NCBI GenBank assembly: GCA_028696435.1
Contig: JAQVHC010000003.1
Coordinates: forward strand, 1-33,284
Direction: 5' to 3'
Length of the DNA: 33,284 bases
From: Actinomycetota bacterium
GTDB taxonomy: Bacteria; Actinomycetota; Humimicrobiia; Humimicrobiales; Humimicrobiaceae
Shown: positions 20,500 through 30,436 of the stretch, piece after piece
Position numbering within the stretch: position 1 is the stretch's first letter
Layout of the letters: each line of letters opens with the position of its first letter
Translations under genes and position numbers: made by a program
Notes under the pieces: model-generated
The model's database searches: none
What the model was told of the DNA's origin: nothing
What the model saw: the letters and a program-made list of their open reading frames with translations, nothing else

Positions 20500-20819
20500 T
20501 CAGTATAATCGGTCCGGGACAGGTTATGTCTTACAAATTTCTATTTAAAAATCTGGTTCATGCATAAATGCACAAACGTACAGCAAATTATATTGATGCC
20601 ATATAAATGCCATATAATAATTTTAATTTATATATTTAAGGAGACATTCTGAAAGTTGCTCATCAGATATCATTTAAAGTGACAGAAAACAGTTTGTTGT
20701 AACCATTATCCTTATTAAATAGTCTGTAGAATCCAGGCAAAATTTATTATCTAAAAATTAACTGCTAGAAATAGAAAGCTAAAGATAGAGCAAGAGAGTC
20801 ATAGTTCAGGATTGTTATC

Positions 20820-22991
20820 TTAATAGTTCAATAGCATATCTTTTAAACCTGTATATCGTTTTTCGACGACATTTCTGTTAACAGCCATCCCTATAGCTTT
20901 TTTGCTTCCAACTATTATAACCAGTTCTTTTGCTCTTGTAATAGCTGTGTAAAGTAAATTCCTCTGCAGTAGCATATAGTGAGATGTAAGAAGTGGTATT
21001 ATAACACATTTAAACTCAGAGCCCTGGGATTTATGAATTGATATAGCATATGACAGGCTTATCTCATCAAGCTCAAAAAAATTATAAGTAACAATTTTAC
21101 CATCAAAATCTACGCTGACTTCTTCTACCTCCATATTTATATTATTTATAATCCCTATATCTCCATTGTAAATATCTTTCTCGTAATTATTTTTTAACTG
21201 GATAACTTTATCTCCCGGTCTGTACTGTATTGAACCTTTTATAACTTTTTTATCGTTGTTATTGAAATTCAAAACATTCTGAATCTGCAGGTTAAGGTTA
21301 TCCACACCCACAATTCCCTTATTTGTTGGAACCAGAACCTGAACATCGTAAAGCGGGTCATAGTTAAAACTTCCGGGTATTCTTTTTGTCAGTAATTCCA
21401 GTATAAGTTCGACCACTTTTTCAGGTTCATTTTTTTCAATAAAGAAAAAATCATTGTTTTTTGGTTTACCAATAAACGGAAACTCACCATCTCTTACTTT
21501 ATGAGCATTATATATAATTAGACTTTCACCTTCCTGTCTGTATATTTTTTTTAATCTTATTACAGGGATTTCCCTGGAGTTTATCATATCGCTCAGAACA
21601 TTTCCCGGCCCAACTGAAGGTAGCTGATCTGTATCACCAACAAAAATTATTCGTGTTTCCGGTCTAATAGCTAAAAGCAAATCCTTCATCAACCTTATAT
21701 CAATCATTGAAGCTTCATCAATTATTATGACATCAGCATCGATGGGCTCCTTTTCGTTTTTAAGAAACTTATGTAATTTTGGGTTATAGTTAAGAAGTCT
21801 GTGGATTGTCCTGGCTTCTTTTCCCGTAGTTTCATACAGCCTCTTTGAAGCTCTTCCTGTCGGTGCACCTAAAAGTATGCTTTTATTTTCTTTCTCAAAA
21901 ATTTTTATAATAAAATTCAGTATTGTGCTTTTTCCTGTTCCCGGACCACCTGTTATAATAAGTATTTTTTCTGTTACTGCTTTCTCTATAGCTTTAATCT
22001 GCATATAGTCCAGTATTATTTTTTCTTCTGCTGATATTTTTTCTATCAACCTGGCTACATTTTCCTTTTTACCTTCTATCTCTCTCCAATTTAAATCATT
22101 TAAAATTTCAAGAATTTTTTTGCTAACATATTTCTCAGCATCGTAAGTATTCTTGAGATATATTTTCTTTTCACCATTTCCTATAACTACTATTTTGTCT
22201 TCTTTTTCAAGCTCAGCCAGAGCTCTTACCAGTTTTCCTACCTCTACATCAAGAAAAATACCAGCTCGTTCTATAAGCTCCTCATATGGATAGTAACAAT
22301 GACCTGCATCCTCTGCTTCGCTTAATACATAGACCAGTCCTGCTTTTATCCTGAAAAGCGAATCTTTTTCAATTCCGGAATTTAATGCTATTTTATCAGC
22401 GATTTTAAAACCTATTCCTGATATATCCTCTGATAATCTGTAAGGATTTGCCTTTACAACATTTATAGAATTATCACCATATTGATTATAAATCTTCAGC
22501 GCATAATTCCTGCTTATTCCAATTGACTGCAAAAAAATCATGGCATCTCTTATGTCCCTGTGTTTTTTCCATGACTTAAGAATCAGTTTAATCCTTTCTT
22601 TTCCGATGCCATCCACTTCGCTTAACTTCAGGGGCTCTTCATCCAGTATTTTCAGAGTTTCGTATCCAAAATGAGAAACAATCCTTTCTGCCATTACCGG
22701 CCCGATTCCTTTTATAAGACCTGAACCCAGATATTTTTTTATCCCATTGAGTGTAAGTGGCTGGGATGTCTGAATGCTTTCGATTTCAAATTGCTTTCCA
22801 TAATTTTTATTCATAACCCATTTCCCGGTTATATCCAGACTTTCCCCACATTGAACTTCAAAAGCATTGCCGACAATTGTCACAAGACTTCCGTCTCCTG
22901 TCCTTACTTTCCCGACCAGAAATCCAGTTTCAGAGTTTTTAAAAACTATTTTTTCCAGAACTCCATTTATTTTATAGCTCTGTTTTACCAT
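20820..22991 (-). CDS. recD2: RecD2-type ATP-dependent DNA helicase
   Basis: 723 aa; LIKGIGPVMAERIVSHFG helix-hairpin-helix region, ITGGPGTGKSTIL Walker A, IIDEASMID, GDTDQLPSVGPGNVLSDMI, AISIHKSQGSEF, LLYTAITRAKELV. Confidence 0.94.
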   Translation of the reverse strand: MVKQSYKINGVLEKIVFKNSETGFLVGKVRTGDGSLVTIVGNAFEVQCGESLDITGKWVMNKNYGKQFEIESIQTSQPLTLNGIKKYLGSGLIKGIGPVMAERIVSHFGYETLKILDEEPLKLSEVDGIGKERIKLILKSWKKHRDIRDAMIFLQSIGISRNYALKIYNQYGDNSINVVKANPYRLSEDISGIGFKIADKIALNSGIEKDSLFRIKAGLVYVLSEAEDAGHCYYPYEELIERAGIFLDVEVGKLVRALAELEKEDKIVVIGNGEKKIYLKNTYDAEKYVSKKILEILNDLNWREIEGKKENVARLIEKISAEEKIILDYMQIKAIEKAVTEKILIITGGPGTGKSTILNFIIKIFEKENKSILLGAPTGRASKRLYETTGKEARTIHRLLNYNPKLHKFLKNEKEPIDADVIIIDEASMIDIRLMKDLLLAIRPETRIIFVGDTDQLPSVGPGNVLSDMINSREIPVIRLKKIYRQEGESLIIYNAHKVRDGEFPFIGKPKNNDFFFIEKNEPEKVVELILELLTKRIPGSFNYDPLYDVQVLVPTNKGIVGVDNLNLQIQNVLNFNNNDKKVIKGSIQYRPGDKVIQLKNNYEKDIYNGDIGIINNINMEVEEVSVDFDGKIVTYNFFELDEISLSYAISIHKSQGSEFKCVIIPLLTSHYMLLQRNLLYTAITRAKELVIIVGSKKAIGMAVNRNVVEKRYTGLKDMLLNY

Positions 22992-22998
22992 TTTGAGA

Positions 22999-24741
22999 TT
23001 AATTGAGGTTATTTTCAGATTTGAATTTCTTTATGAATTCAGGAATTAAATCTTCCCTTAGTTCAATTTTATCTCCACTTTTCCTGAATTCTACATCAAT
23101 TGTTTTTTTATTTAGAAATTTTTTCCCCAGGATAAATTTAACAGGTATTCCTATTAAATCAGAATCTTTAAATTTTATCCCTGCACTAATATCTCTATCA
23201 TCATAAAGAACTTCAACATCCAGCTCTTTTAAAGTTCTATAGATTCTATTGCCTTCATGTGACAACTTCTCATCTTTTGTTGTAGTGACAATAAGACTAA
23301 TGGTAAAAGGAGCTATAGAAACAGGCCATATTATTCCTCTGCCATCATGTAATTGCTCTATAGCAGCTGCCATCAGACGTGTTATACCCACTCCATAACA
23401 ACCCATAACCAGGGGTTTAAGTTTTCCATCCACATCAAGAAATTTTGCTTCCAGCTTTTCACTATATCTGGTACCCAGCTTAAAAATATGTCCGATTTCA
23501 ATACCTTTTTCAAACTCAAGTCTCTCTCCACAGCTAATACATCTATCGCCAGGCATAGAATAGGCAAAATCACCACGATGCTTTACTGTAAAATCACGGG
23601 GATAATTAACATTTAAAAGATGATAATCTTTTTTATTTGCCCCGGCTATATAATTAACTCCACTTTTTATTGAATTATCCATATATATATCTATTTCATT
23701 ATCCAGACCTACCGGACCAAGATACCCGATGGTAAGATCTGATTTTTCTTCTGAATTTTCAAGTAAATTCAGGCTCTTTCCTGCATATGTGGCAGCTTTT
23801 TTAATATTTAATTCTCTATCTCCACTTAAAAGAAAGGCATATATTTTGCCAGTTTCATCTTTTAGAAGAACAGTTTTTATAATTTTTCCGGTATCCACAT
23901 TTAAAAATTTTGATAGGCTTTCTATATCGATGATACCAGGAGTGTAAACCTCTTTTACAGCATTCTCTTCATATAACTTTTTGTCTGAAGTAGCGCTGTT
24001 TTTATGCTCTTCAATATCTGGAGGAACTGATTCTGACAATTCATAATTTGCAGAGTAACCACATTTTGGGCAAAAAACCACTTTCTCTTCTCCATTATCA
24101 GCAAGCACTATAAATTCATGGGATAATTTTCCACCAATTAGACCCGTATCTGCGATTACTACCCTGTATTCAAGCCCTATTCTTTCCAGTATCCTGCAGT
24201 ATGCATCATGCATCTTATTGTAAATGATTTCAAGGTCATCATTATCTCTGCTAAAACTATAGGCATCCTTCATAATAAATTCACGTGCCCTCAATAGACC
24301 ATATCTCGGTCTCATCTCATCTCTAAACTTTGTCTGTATTTGATAGAGGTTTATCGGAAGGTCTTTATAAGATTTTATATCCAGATGTGCAAGATATGTA
24401 GTTAGCTCTTCATGCGTTGGCCCCAGACAAAAATCTCTTTTATTCCTGTCCTTTAATCTAAATAACTCCGGTCCATATTCATTCCATCTTCCTGATTTTT
24501 CCCATAATATAGAAGGCTGAATAACAGGTAGAAACACCTCAATAGCACCGGCTCTGTTCATCTCCTGTCTTACTATTTCCTCTATTTTTTTTAACACCCT
24601 GACCCCCAGGGGTAAAAAAGAATAAATGCCCGCTGCAATTTTCCTTATAAGACCAGCTCTTATACAGAGCGAGTGACTGGGGATTTCTGCTTCCCCGGGT
24701 GATTCTTTTAAAGTAGGAATAAAAAAATTAGAATACCTCAA
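22999..24741 (-). CDS. proS: Prolyl-tRNA synthetase (bacterial type with inserted editing domain)
   Basis: 580 aa; LPLGVRVLKKIEEIVRQEMNRAGAIEVFLPVIQP, CLGPTHEELTT, QIQTKFRDEMRPRYGLLRAREFIMKDAYSF, MGCYGVGITRLMAAAIEQ. Confidence 0.97.
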   Translation of the reverse strand: MRYSNFFIPTLKESPGEAEIPSHSLCIRAGLIRKIAAGIYSFLPLGVRVLKKIEEIVRQEMNRAGAIEVFLPVIQPSILWEKSGRWNEYGPELFRLKDRNKRDFCLGPTHEELTTYLAHLDIKSYKDLPINLYQIQTKFRDEMRPRYGLLRAREFIMKDAYSFSRDNDDLEIIYNKMHDAYCRILERIGLEYRVVIADTGLIGGKLSHEFIVLADNGEEKVVFCPKCGYSANYELSESVPPDIEEHKNSATSDKKLYEENAVKEVYTPGIIDIESLSKFLNVDTGKIIKTVLLKDETGKIYAFLLSGDRELNIKKAATYAGKSLNLLENSEEKSDLTIGYLGPVGLDNEIDIYMDNSIKSGVNYIAGANKKDYHLLNVNYPRDFTVKHRGDFAYSMPGDRCISCGERLEFEKGIEIGHIFKLGTRYSEKLEAKFLDVDGKLKPLVMGCYGVGITRLMAAAIEQLHDGRGIIWPVSIAPFTISLIVTTTKDEKLSHEGNRIYRTLKELDVEVLYDDRDISAGIKFKDSDLIGIPVKFILGKKFLNKKTIDVEFRKSGDKIELREDLIPEFIKKFKSENNLN

Positions 24742-24775
24742 TAAACTCTCCCTTTTAAAAATTATTTAAATTCAT

Positions 24776-25840
24776 CTAAATTATCTTTTTTAGCTCTTTT
24801 TCAAAACTTTTCAATGCATCTTTTTTATCGACTCTATCAATTACTCTCCCCTTTAAAAAAATTGCTGCTTTATCTTTACCAAAAGCTACCCCTATATCAG
24901 CCTCTTTTGCTTCACCGGGTCCGTTTACAATGCAGCCCATTACAGCAACTTTTAAATTTTTCTTAATACCAGAAGTTGATTTTTCGATTTCATGTACAAA
25001 CTGCTGGAAGCCTTTCGCAGTTCTCCCGCATGTTGGACATGATATAATATCCACTCCAGCTTTTCTTAAATTTAAACTATTAAGAATTGTATATCCAGCT
25101 TTTACCTCATCTGCTGAATTACCCGTTAGTGAAACTCTTATAGTATCTCCTATTCCTTTATATAATAAAATACCCATACCAACAGCAGACTTTATACTGC
25201 CGCTAAAAATAGGCCCGGCTTCAGTTACACCCAGATGAAGTGGATAATCAACTTTCTCTGATATTTTTTCATATACATATATAGTGTCCAGCACTGATGA
25301 CGCTTTTGCGGATAACTTAAAATTATAAAATTTTAAACTTTCTAAAAGTCTGACGTATTCAAGTGAACTTTCAATCATAGAGGCCGCTATATTCCCCCTG
25401 TTTCTTTTCAATACTTTTTTGTCTATTGAACCTGAGTTTACACCAATTCTTACAACTATATTTTTTTTGCGTGCTTTATCTATAATCTCAGAAACCCGGT
25501 CATAGCCTCCGATATTACCCGGATTTATCCTTATACCATCAACACCTGCACTTATACATTCCAGCGCAATTCTGTAATCAAACTGGATATCAGCAATTAC
25601 CGGTACTGTAAAAATTTTTTCATCAATAAGATTTTTAAGAAAATGTATAGACTTAATGTCAGGTACAGCTATTCTTATAAGTTCACACCCACACTCTATT
25701 AAATTTTTTATTTCAGTCCTTATGCTGTTCAGGTTTCCCAGTTTTGATTTAGTCATTGATTGAACAATAATAGGATTGTTGCCGCCTATTTTTATTTTCC
25801 CGGCTTTTATTTCCCTGGTTTTTTTCCTATTTATCACCAT
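24776..25840 (-). CDS. ispG: 4-hydroxy-3-methylbut-2-en-1-yl diphosphate synthase
   Basis: 354 aa; IIVQSMTKSK, GVDGIRINPGNIGG, IISCPTCGRTAKG, VAVMGCIVNGPGEAKEADIGVAFGK (Fe-S cysteines). Confidence 0.95.
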   Translation of the reverse strand: MVINRKKTREIKAGKIKIGGNNPIIVQSMTKSKLGNLNSIRTEIKNLIECGCELIRIAVPDIKSIHFLKNLIDEKIFTVPVIADIQFDYRIALECISAGVDGIRINPGNIGGYDRVSEIIDKARKKNIVVRIGVNSGSIDKKVLKRNRGNIAASMIESSLEYVRLLESLKFYNFKLSAKASSVLDTIYVYEKISEKVDYPLHLGVTEAGPIFSGSIKSAVGMGILLYKGIGDTIRVSLTGNSADEVKAGYTILNSLNLRKAGVDIISCPTCGRTAKGFQQFVHEIEKSTSGIKKNLKVAVMGCIVNGPGEAKEADIGVAFGKDKAAIFLKGRVIDRVDKKDALKSFEKELKKII

Positions 25841-25852
25841 AACAAAAATTGA

Positions 25853-26917
25853 TTACAGGTTCATAATATTAAAGGGGCTGATTATATCTAATATAAAAGC
25901 AATAATAACTAAAGAAATTAAAATAAAAGACCCGATATAATTAGCAATCTCAATAACTTTTGTTGAAACAGGTTTTCTTCTTAATGATTCAACTATAATT
26001 AATATAATATTACCACCATCCAGGGGAAGGATAGGAATCAGATTTCCATAACCCAGTAAAAGCGAAACAAAAGCAACAAAAAATATAAAATTTTGTATCC
26101 CCATTGAGACCGATTGCTGGAATATACTTACTATACCTATTGGTGAGACAGGTCTGGCTTCGCTAAGCGGTATTTCGCCGGTAAATAGCATCCCGAATAA
26201 CTTTACATATGTAACTGTAATATCCCATATAATTTTAAAACTTTCCTTTATTGTCCCGATAAATCCTAATTTCTCTGCCCTGTATCCCGGAGATATTCCA
26301 AGATATCCCTCTCCATCCTTGTTATCCAGTCTAACTTTTATTTGTATCTCACTATCCCCACGTTTGACTGTATAGGTCACTTCCTCGCCAGGAAATTTTT
26401 TCGTCATAGTTGAAAAATCATCCCAGCTTTCTATGGGCTGGCCGTTCAGTGCGATTACTTCATCGCCAATTTTAAAACCCGCGGTTTCAGCTGGTGCACC
26501 TGGCTGGATATACTCTATAACTGTTGACGGAACCCATACACCCATACTTAAAAAAATTATTACCAGCAGTATTGCGAAAATTACATTAAATCCAGCTCCC
26601 CCGATTATAACCAGGAATTTTTTATAGAAAGGCTTGTTATAGAAAGCTTTATCCTCCATCTCTGGAGGTATATATTCACTCCTGTCCATACCCAGTATTT
26701 TATTATAACCCCCAAGCGGTATAGCAGATACGCCATAATTGGTGCCGCTCCTATCCTTAAATTTAAAAATCTTAGGTCCAAATCCGATAAAAAACTCTTC
26801 AACATGTATTCTGCCAAGTTTAGCCATTGAGAAATGCCCTAACTCATGAACAAATACTATAAGGGATAGACCAATTATCGCCAGGACATACTGTAGGATG
26901 ATGATTAAAATCTGCAT
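25853..26917 (-). CDS. rseP: RIP metalloprotease RseP (site-2 protease with PDZ domain)
   Basis: 354 aa; FVHELGHFSMAKLG (HExxH), GGYNKILGMD, PGAPAETAGFKIGDEVIALNGQPIESWDD (PDZ), LPILPLDGGNIIL. Confidence 0.94.
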   Translation of the reverse strand: MQILIIILQYVLAIIGLSLIVFVHELGHFSMAKLGRIHVEEFFIGFGPKIFKFKDRSGTNYGVSAIPLGGYNKILGMDRSEYIPPEMEDKAFYNKPFYKKFLVIIGGAGFNVIFAILLVIIFLSMGVWVPSTVIEYIQPGAPAETAGFKIGDEVIALNGQPIESWDDFSTMTKKFPGEEVTYTVKRGDSEIQIKVRLDNKDGEGYLGISPGYRAEKLGFIGTIKESFKIIWDITVTYVKLFGMLFTGEIPLSEARPVSPIGIVSIFQQSVSMGIQNFIFFVAFVSLLLGYGNLIPILPLDGGNIILIIVESLRRKPVSTKVIEIANYIGSFILISLVIIAFILDIISPFNIMNL

Positions 26918-26922
26918 AGGAA

Positions 26923-27684
26923 TTACACCCTGCCAAATCTTCTTTTTCTCTGTTGATAATAATATATAGCCTTAAGAAAACCAGATCTATCAAAATCAGG
27001 CCACAGTGTTTTAACAAAATAGAACTCAGTGTATGCTATTTGCCATAATAGAAAATTACTTATCCTGTATTCACCGCCTGTTCTTATTAAAAAATCAGGG
27101 TCAGGGCAATTTCCTGTATATAAAAAATTACCAAAATTTACTTCATTTATTTTCTCAATATCAATATTTTTTTTAAGAACCTCTTTATGTATTTTCTTTA
27201 TTGCCTCTATAATTTCCTGCCTGCCACCATAATTAAATGCAATATTTAAGATAAGTTTATTGTTACATGAAGTCTTTTTTTCTGCATCTTCAAAAGCTTC
27301 CAGTACATAATCAGGCACCCCTTCTCTTTTACCTATAAGTTTCACTCTTATTCCATTTTTTTGTATCGAGTTTAACTCTTCCCCCAGCTTTTCCACAAAG
27401 AGGCTAAAAAGAAAATCTATCTCATCCTGTGGTCTCTGCCAGTTTTCGGTTGAGAAAGAATATACAGTCAAAAATTTTATTCCCAGCTCAATGCTTACAC
27501 CGATTATTTCTTTCAGGGTTTCAGCACCTTCACTGTGACCGGCGGAACGGGGAAGTTTTCTTTTTAGTGCCCACCTGCCATTGCCATCCATAATTATAGC
27601 TACATGTTCCGGAATATTATTCTTTATTAATTCTTTAACAGTTGGACTTTTTATAGAAGAAAAAAAAGATGAAACTAAATTCAA
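26923..27684 (-). CDS. uppS: Isoprenyl transferase / undecaprenyl diphosphate synthase
   Basis: 253 aa; HVAIIMDGNGRWALKRKLPRSAGHSEGAETLKEI, TVYSFSTENWQRP, FNYGGRQEI, PDFLIRTGGEYRISNFLLWQIAYTEFYF. Confidence 0.97.
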   Translation of the reverse strand: MNLVSSFFSSIKSPTVKELIKNNIPEHVAIIMDGNGRWALKRKLPRSAGHSEGAETLKEIIGVSIELGIKFLTVYSFSTENWQRPQDEIDFLFSLFVEKLGEELNSIQKNGIRVKLIGKREGVPDYVLEAFEDAEKKTSCNNKLILNIAFNYGGRQEIIEAIKKIHKEVLKKNIDIEKINEVNFGNFLYTGNCPDPDFLIRTGGEYRISNFLLWQIAYTEFYFVKTLWPDFDRSGFLKAIYYYQQRKRRFGRV

Positions 27685-27695
27685 AGTGCTACTGC

Positions 27696-28253
27696 TTACA
27701 CCTCCATAATTTCTTTTTCCTTTTGCGATAAAGAAATATTTATCCTGTCTATAAACTCATCGGTAATTTCCTGAACCTTCTTTTGATAATTTATAAGATC
27801 ATCTTCAGTTATCTCGCCTTCGCTCTCTAATTTTTTAAATTCATCATTTATTTCTCTTCTAATATTTCTTATAGCTATCCTGCCATCCTCCGCGATCCTT
27901 TTAACCAGCCTTGTTAATTCAATTCTTCTCTCTTCATTTAATTGAGGTATATTAAGTCTAATCACTTTTCCATCATTTGATGGATTGATACCGAGGCCAG
28001 ATCTAAGTATCTGGTTTTCAATCTCTTTTAAAAACCCGGGTTCATATGGAGTAATTAATATAACTCTTGGCTCGGGTATGCTTATACTGGCTATATATTT
28101 AAGCATGGTTTTAGTACCATAGTAATCAATATAAATATTATCAAGTAGTGCTGCAGATGCTCTTCCTGTTCTTATAGTACCGAATTCGTGCTGAATTTTC
28201 TCCAATGATTGACTCATCTTCCTTCTAGCTTCATTAAGCAGCATATCTTTCAT
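27696..28253 (-). CDS. frr: Ribosome recycling factor
   Basis: 185 aa; FGTIRTGRASAALLDNIYIDYYG, ISIPEPRVILITPYE, GLGINPSNDGKVIRLNIPQLNEERR. Confidence 0.97.
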   Translation of the reverse strand: MKDMLLNEARRKMSQSLEKIQHEFGTIRTGRASAALLDNIYIDYYGTKTMLKYIASISIPEPRVILITPYEPGFLKEIENQILRSGLGINPSNDGKVIRLNIPQLNEERRIELTRLVKRIAEDGRIAIRNIRREINDEFKKLESEGEITEDDLINYQKKVQEITDEFIDRINISLSQKEKEIMEV

Positions 28254-28256
28254 TTC

Positions 28257-28976
28257 TTACTCCTTTGATACAATGGTGCCAATCCTTTTACCCATTATTA
28301 CTCCTTTGATATTACCCGGCCGGGTAATATCAAAAACTATAATTGGTAAATTATTTTCCATACATAAAGAGGTAGCAGTAGAATCCATTACCCTTAGATT
28401 CATTTTTAATATGTCAAGAAAATTCAATTTTTCAAATTTTTTTGCATCTTTATACTTCAAAGGGTCTTTATCATATATACCATCCACCTTTGTTGCTTTA
28501 AATATTATTTCAGCTTCTATTTCCAGCGCCCTCAACGCAGCTGCAGTATCAGTGGTAAAATATGGATTACCCGTACCTCCAGCAAATATCACTACTCTTT
28601 TCTTCTCAAGATGTCTTACAGCTCTCCTTCTTATAAATGGTTCTGCAATTTCCTGCATTGATATTGCTGTCTGAACCCTTGTAACTACTCCAATTTTTTC
28701 AAGTGCATTTTGAAGACCCAGTGCATTCATAACCGTAGCAAGCATTCCAATGTAATCTGCAGTGGTCCTATCCATCCCATTTTCGCTGGCCGACACACCA
28801 CGCCAGAAATTTCCTCCCCCTATCACCACTGCCACTTCAACACCAAGTTCTACTACTTCCCTGATCTCACCTGATATGTCATTTATAACCCGCGGGTCTA
28901 TTCCATATTCCAGATTTCCCATTAATGCTTCTCCGCTGATTTTAAGCAAAACTCTTTTATATTTTAATTTATCCAT
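28257..28976 (-). CDS. pyrH: Uridylate kinase
   Basis: 239 aa; [76 protein letters not shown]. Confidence 0.97.
   Translation of the reverse strand: MDKLKYKRVLLKISGEALMGNLEYGIDPRVINDISGEIREVVELGVEVAVVIGGGNFWRGVSASENGMDRTTADYIGMLATVMNALGLQNALEKIGVVTRVQTAISMQEIAEPFIRRRAVRHLEKKRVVIFAGGTGNPYFTTDTAAALRALEIEAEIIFKATKVDGIYDKDPLKYKDAKKFEKLNFLDILKMNLRVMDSTATSLCMENNLPIIVFDITRPGNIKGVIMGKRIGTIVSKE
28305..28334. repeat. 30-bp perfect palindrome inside pyrH
   Basis: TTTGATATTACCCGG|CCGGGTAATATCAAA, perfectly self-complementary. In pyrH it encodes part of [10 protein letters not shown]. Confidence 0.95.
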
Positions 28977-29020
28977 ATATCTTTTACTTATCCCGTCGGG
29001 TTAAAATTTTAAATGATAAT

Positions 29021-29623
29021 TTATTTATCTTCCTCACCCAGAACATATCTTTCAAATCTTCTTACTACTATATTCTCGCCAATTTTAGCTATGTTACTTT
29101 TAACGAGGCCTTCTACTGTTATATCATTATCCTTTATAAATGGTTGTTCGAGCAAGCAGTTTTCCTCAAAAAATTTATTAATCTTTCCTTCTGCAATTCT
29201 GTCAACTATGCTTTCGGGTTTTCCTTCATTTAAAGCCTGCTTTCTATATAACTCTTTTTCCTCCTCAATTTTTTCCGGAGGAACATCTTCTCTTGAAACA
29301 TACAGCGGTGCTGCCGCTGCAATATGAAGTGCAATATCATGAACCAGGTTTTTAAACATTTCATTTCTTGCTACAAAATCAGTTTCACAATTAACTTCAA
29401 CTAAAACACCGATCCTTGAACCCGGATGTATATATGCATCAATGAGACCCTCCTTTGCTGCTCTAAAAGCTTTTTTTGAAGCTTCAGCCAGCCCTTTTTC
29501 CTTTAATATTTCTTCTGCTCTTTTTATATCTCCGTTACTTTCAATCAGAGCTTTTTTACAATCCATCATTCCAGCATTACTTTTCTCACGCAACTTTTTA
29601 ACCAGCTCAGCTTTAATTTCCAT
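29021..29623 (-). CDS. tsf: Translation elongation factor Ts
   Basis: 200 aa; [55 protein letters not shown]. Confidence 0.96.
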   Translation of the reverse strand: MEIKAELVKKLREKSNAGMMDCKKALIESNGDIKRAEEILKEKGLAEASKKAFRAAKEGLIDAYIHPGSRIGVLVEVNCETDFVARNEMFKNLVHDIALHIAAAAPLYVSREDVPPEKIEEEKELYRKQALNEGKPESIVDRIAEGKINKFFEENCLLEQPFIKDNDITVEGLVKSNIAKIGENIVVRRFERYVLGEEDK

Positions 29624-29647
29624 TTCTCATACCTCCTAAATCAATCC

Positions 29648-30436
29648 CTAAACCCATACATCGTCTTCAGGCAAATCTTCAAGTTCGTCTTCCGACTTTA
29701 ATTTTTCCATCTCTTTTGCTTCTTTTTCTTCGGGGCTCTTCTCGATTTTAATTTTTTGTTCTTTTCCCTTCATAACTGCATCACATATTACACTGGTTAT
29801 CAGACTGCAGGAACGAATCGCATCATCATTTCCAGGAATAACAAAATCGATTAGATCAGGGTCACAATTTGTGTCAGTTATCGCCACTATTGGTATTCCC
29901 AGTTTTCTTGCTTCTTTTACAGCAATTATTTCTTTGTTAGGATCAATAATATAGAGAACATCAGGAAGCTTTTTCATATTTCTAATGCCACCGATGTTAA
30001 AAAGAAGTTTTTCATATTCTTTTTTTATCCTCTGGACTTCCTTTTTTGGTAGTTTCTCGAAGACACCTGATTTTTCCATATCCTCTATTGCATCCATTCT
30101 TTTTGCTCTCTTGCTTATAGTCTCGAAATTAGTAAGAGTTCCACCAAGCCATCTGTTTTTAACATACGGCATTTCGCATTTAGTTGCATATAATTCTATA
30201 ATATCCTGTATCTGCTTTTTTGTTCCAACAAATAATACCACTCCTCCATTGCTTACTACATCCTTAACATACTCGTAAGCCTCTATTAGCAGTCTCTCCG
30301 TTTCCTGCAGATCAATAATATATATACCATTCTTGTCCGTGTATATATATTTTTTCATTTTTGGATTCCACTTTTTGGTCTGATGGCCGAAATGAACTCC
30401 TACTTCAAGGAGTTGCTTTATTGTTATGATACTCAA
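29648..30436 (-). CDS. rpsB: 30S ribosomal protein S2
   Basis: 262 aa; [82 protein letters not shown] start with GGAGGT upstream. Confidence 0.96.
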   Translation of the reverse strand: MSIITIKQLLEVGVHFGHQTKKWNPKMKKYIYTDKNGIYIIDLQETERLLIEAYEYVKDVVSNGGVVLFVGTKKQIQDIIELYATKCEMPYVKNRWLGGTLTNFETISKRAKRMDAIEDMEKSGVFEKLPKKEVQRIKKEYEKLLFNIGGIRNMKKLPDVLYIIDPNKEIIAVKEARKLGIPIVAITDTNCDPDLIDFVIPGNDDAIRSCSLITSVICDAVMKGKEQKIKIEKSPEEKEAKEMEKLKSEDELEDLPEDDVWV

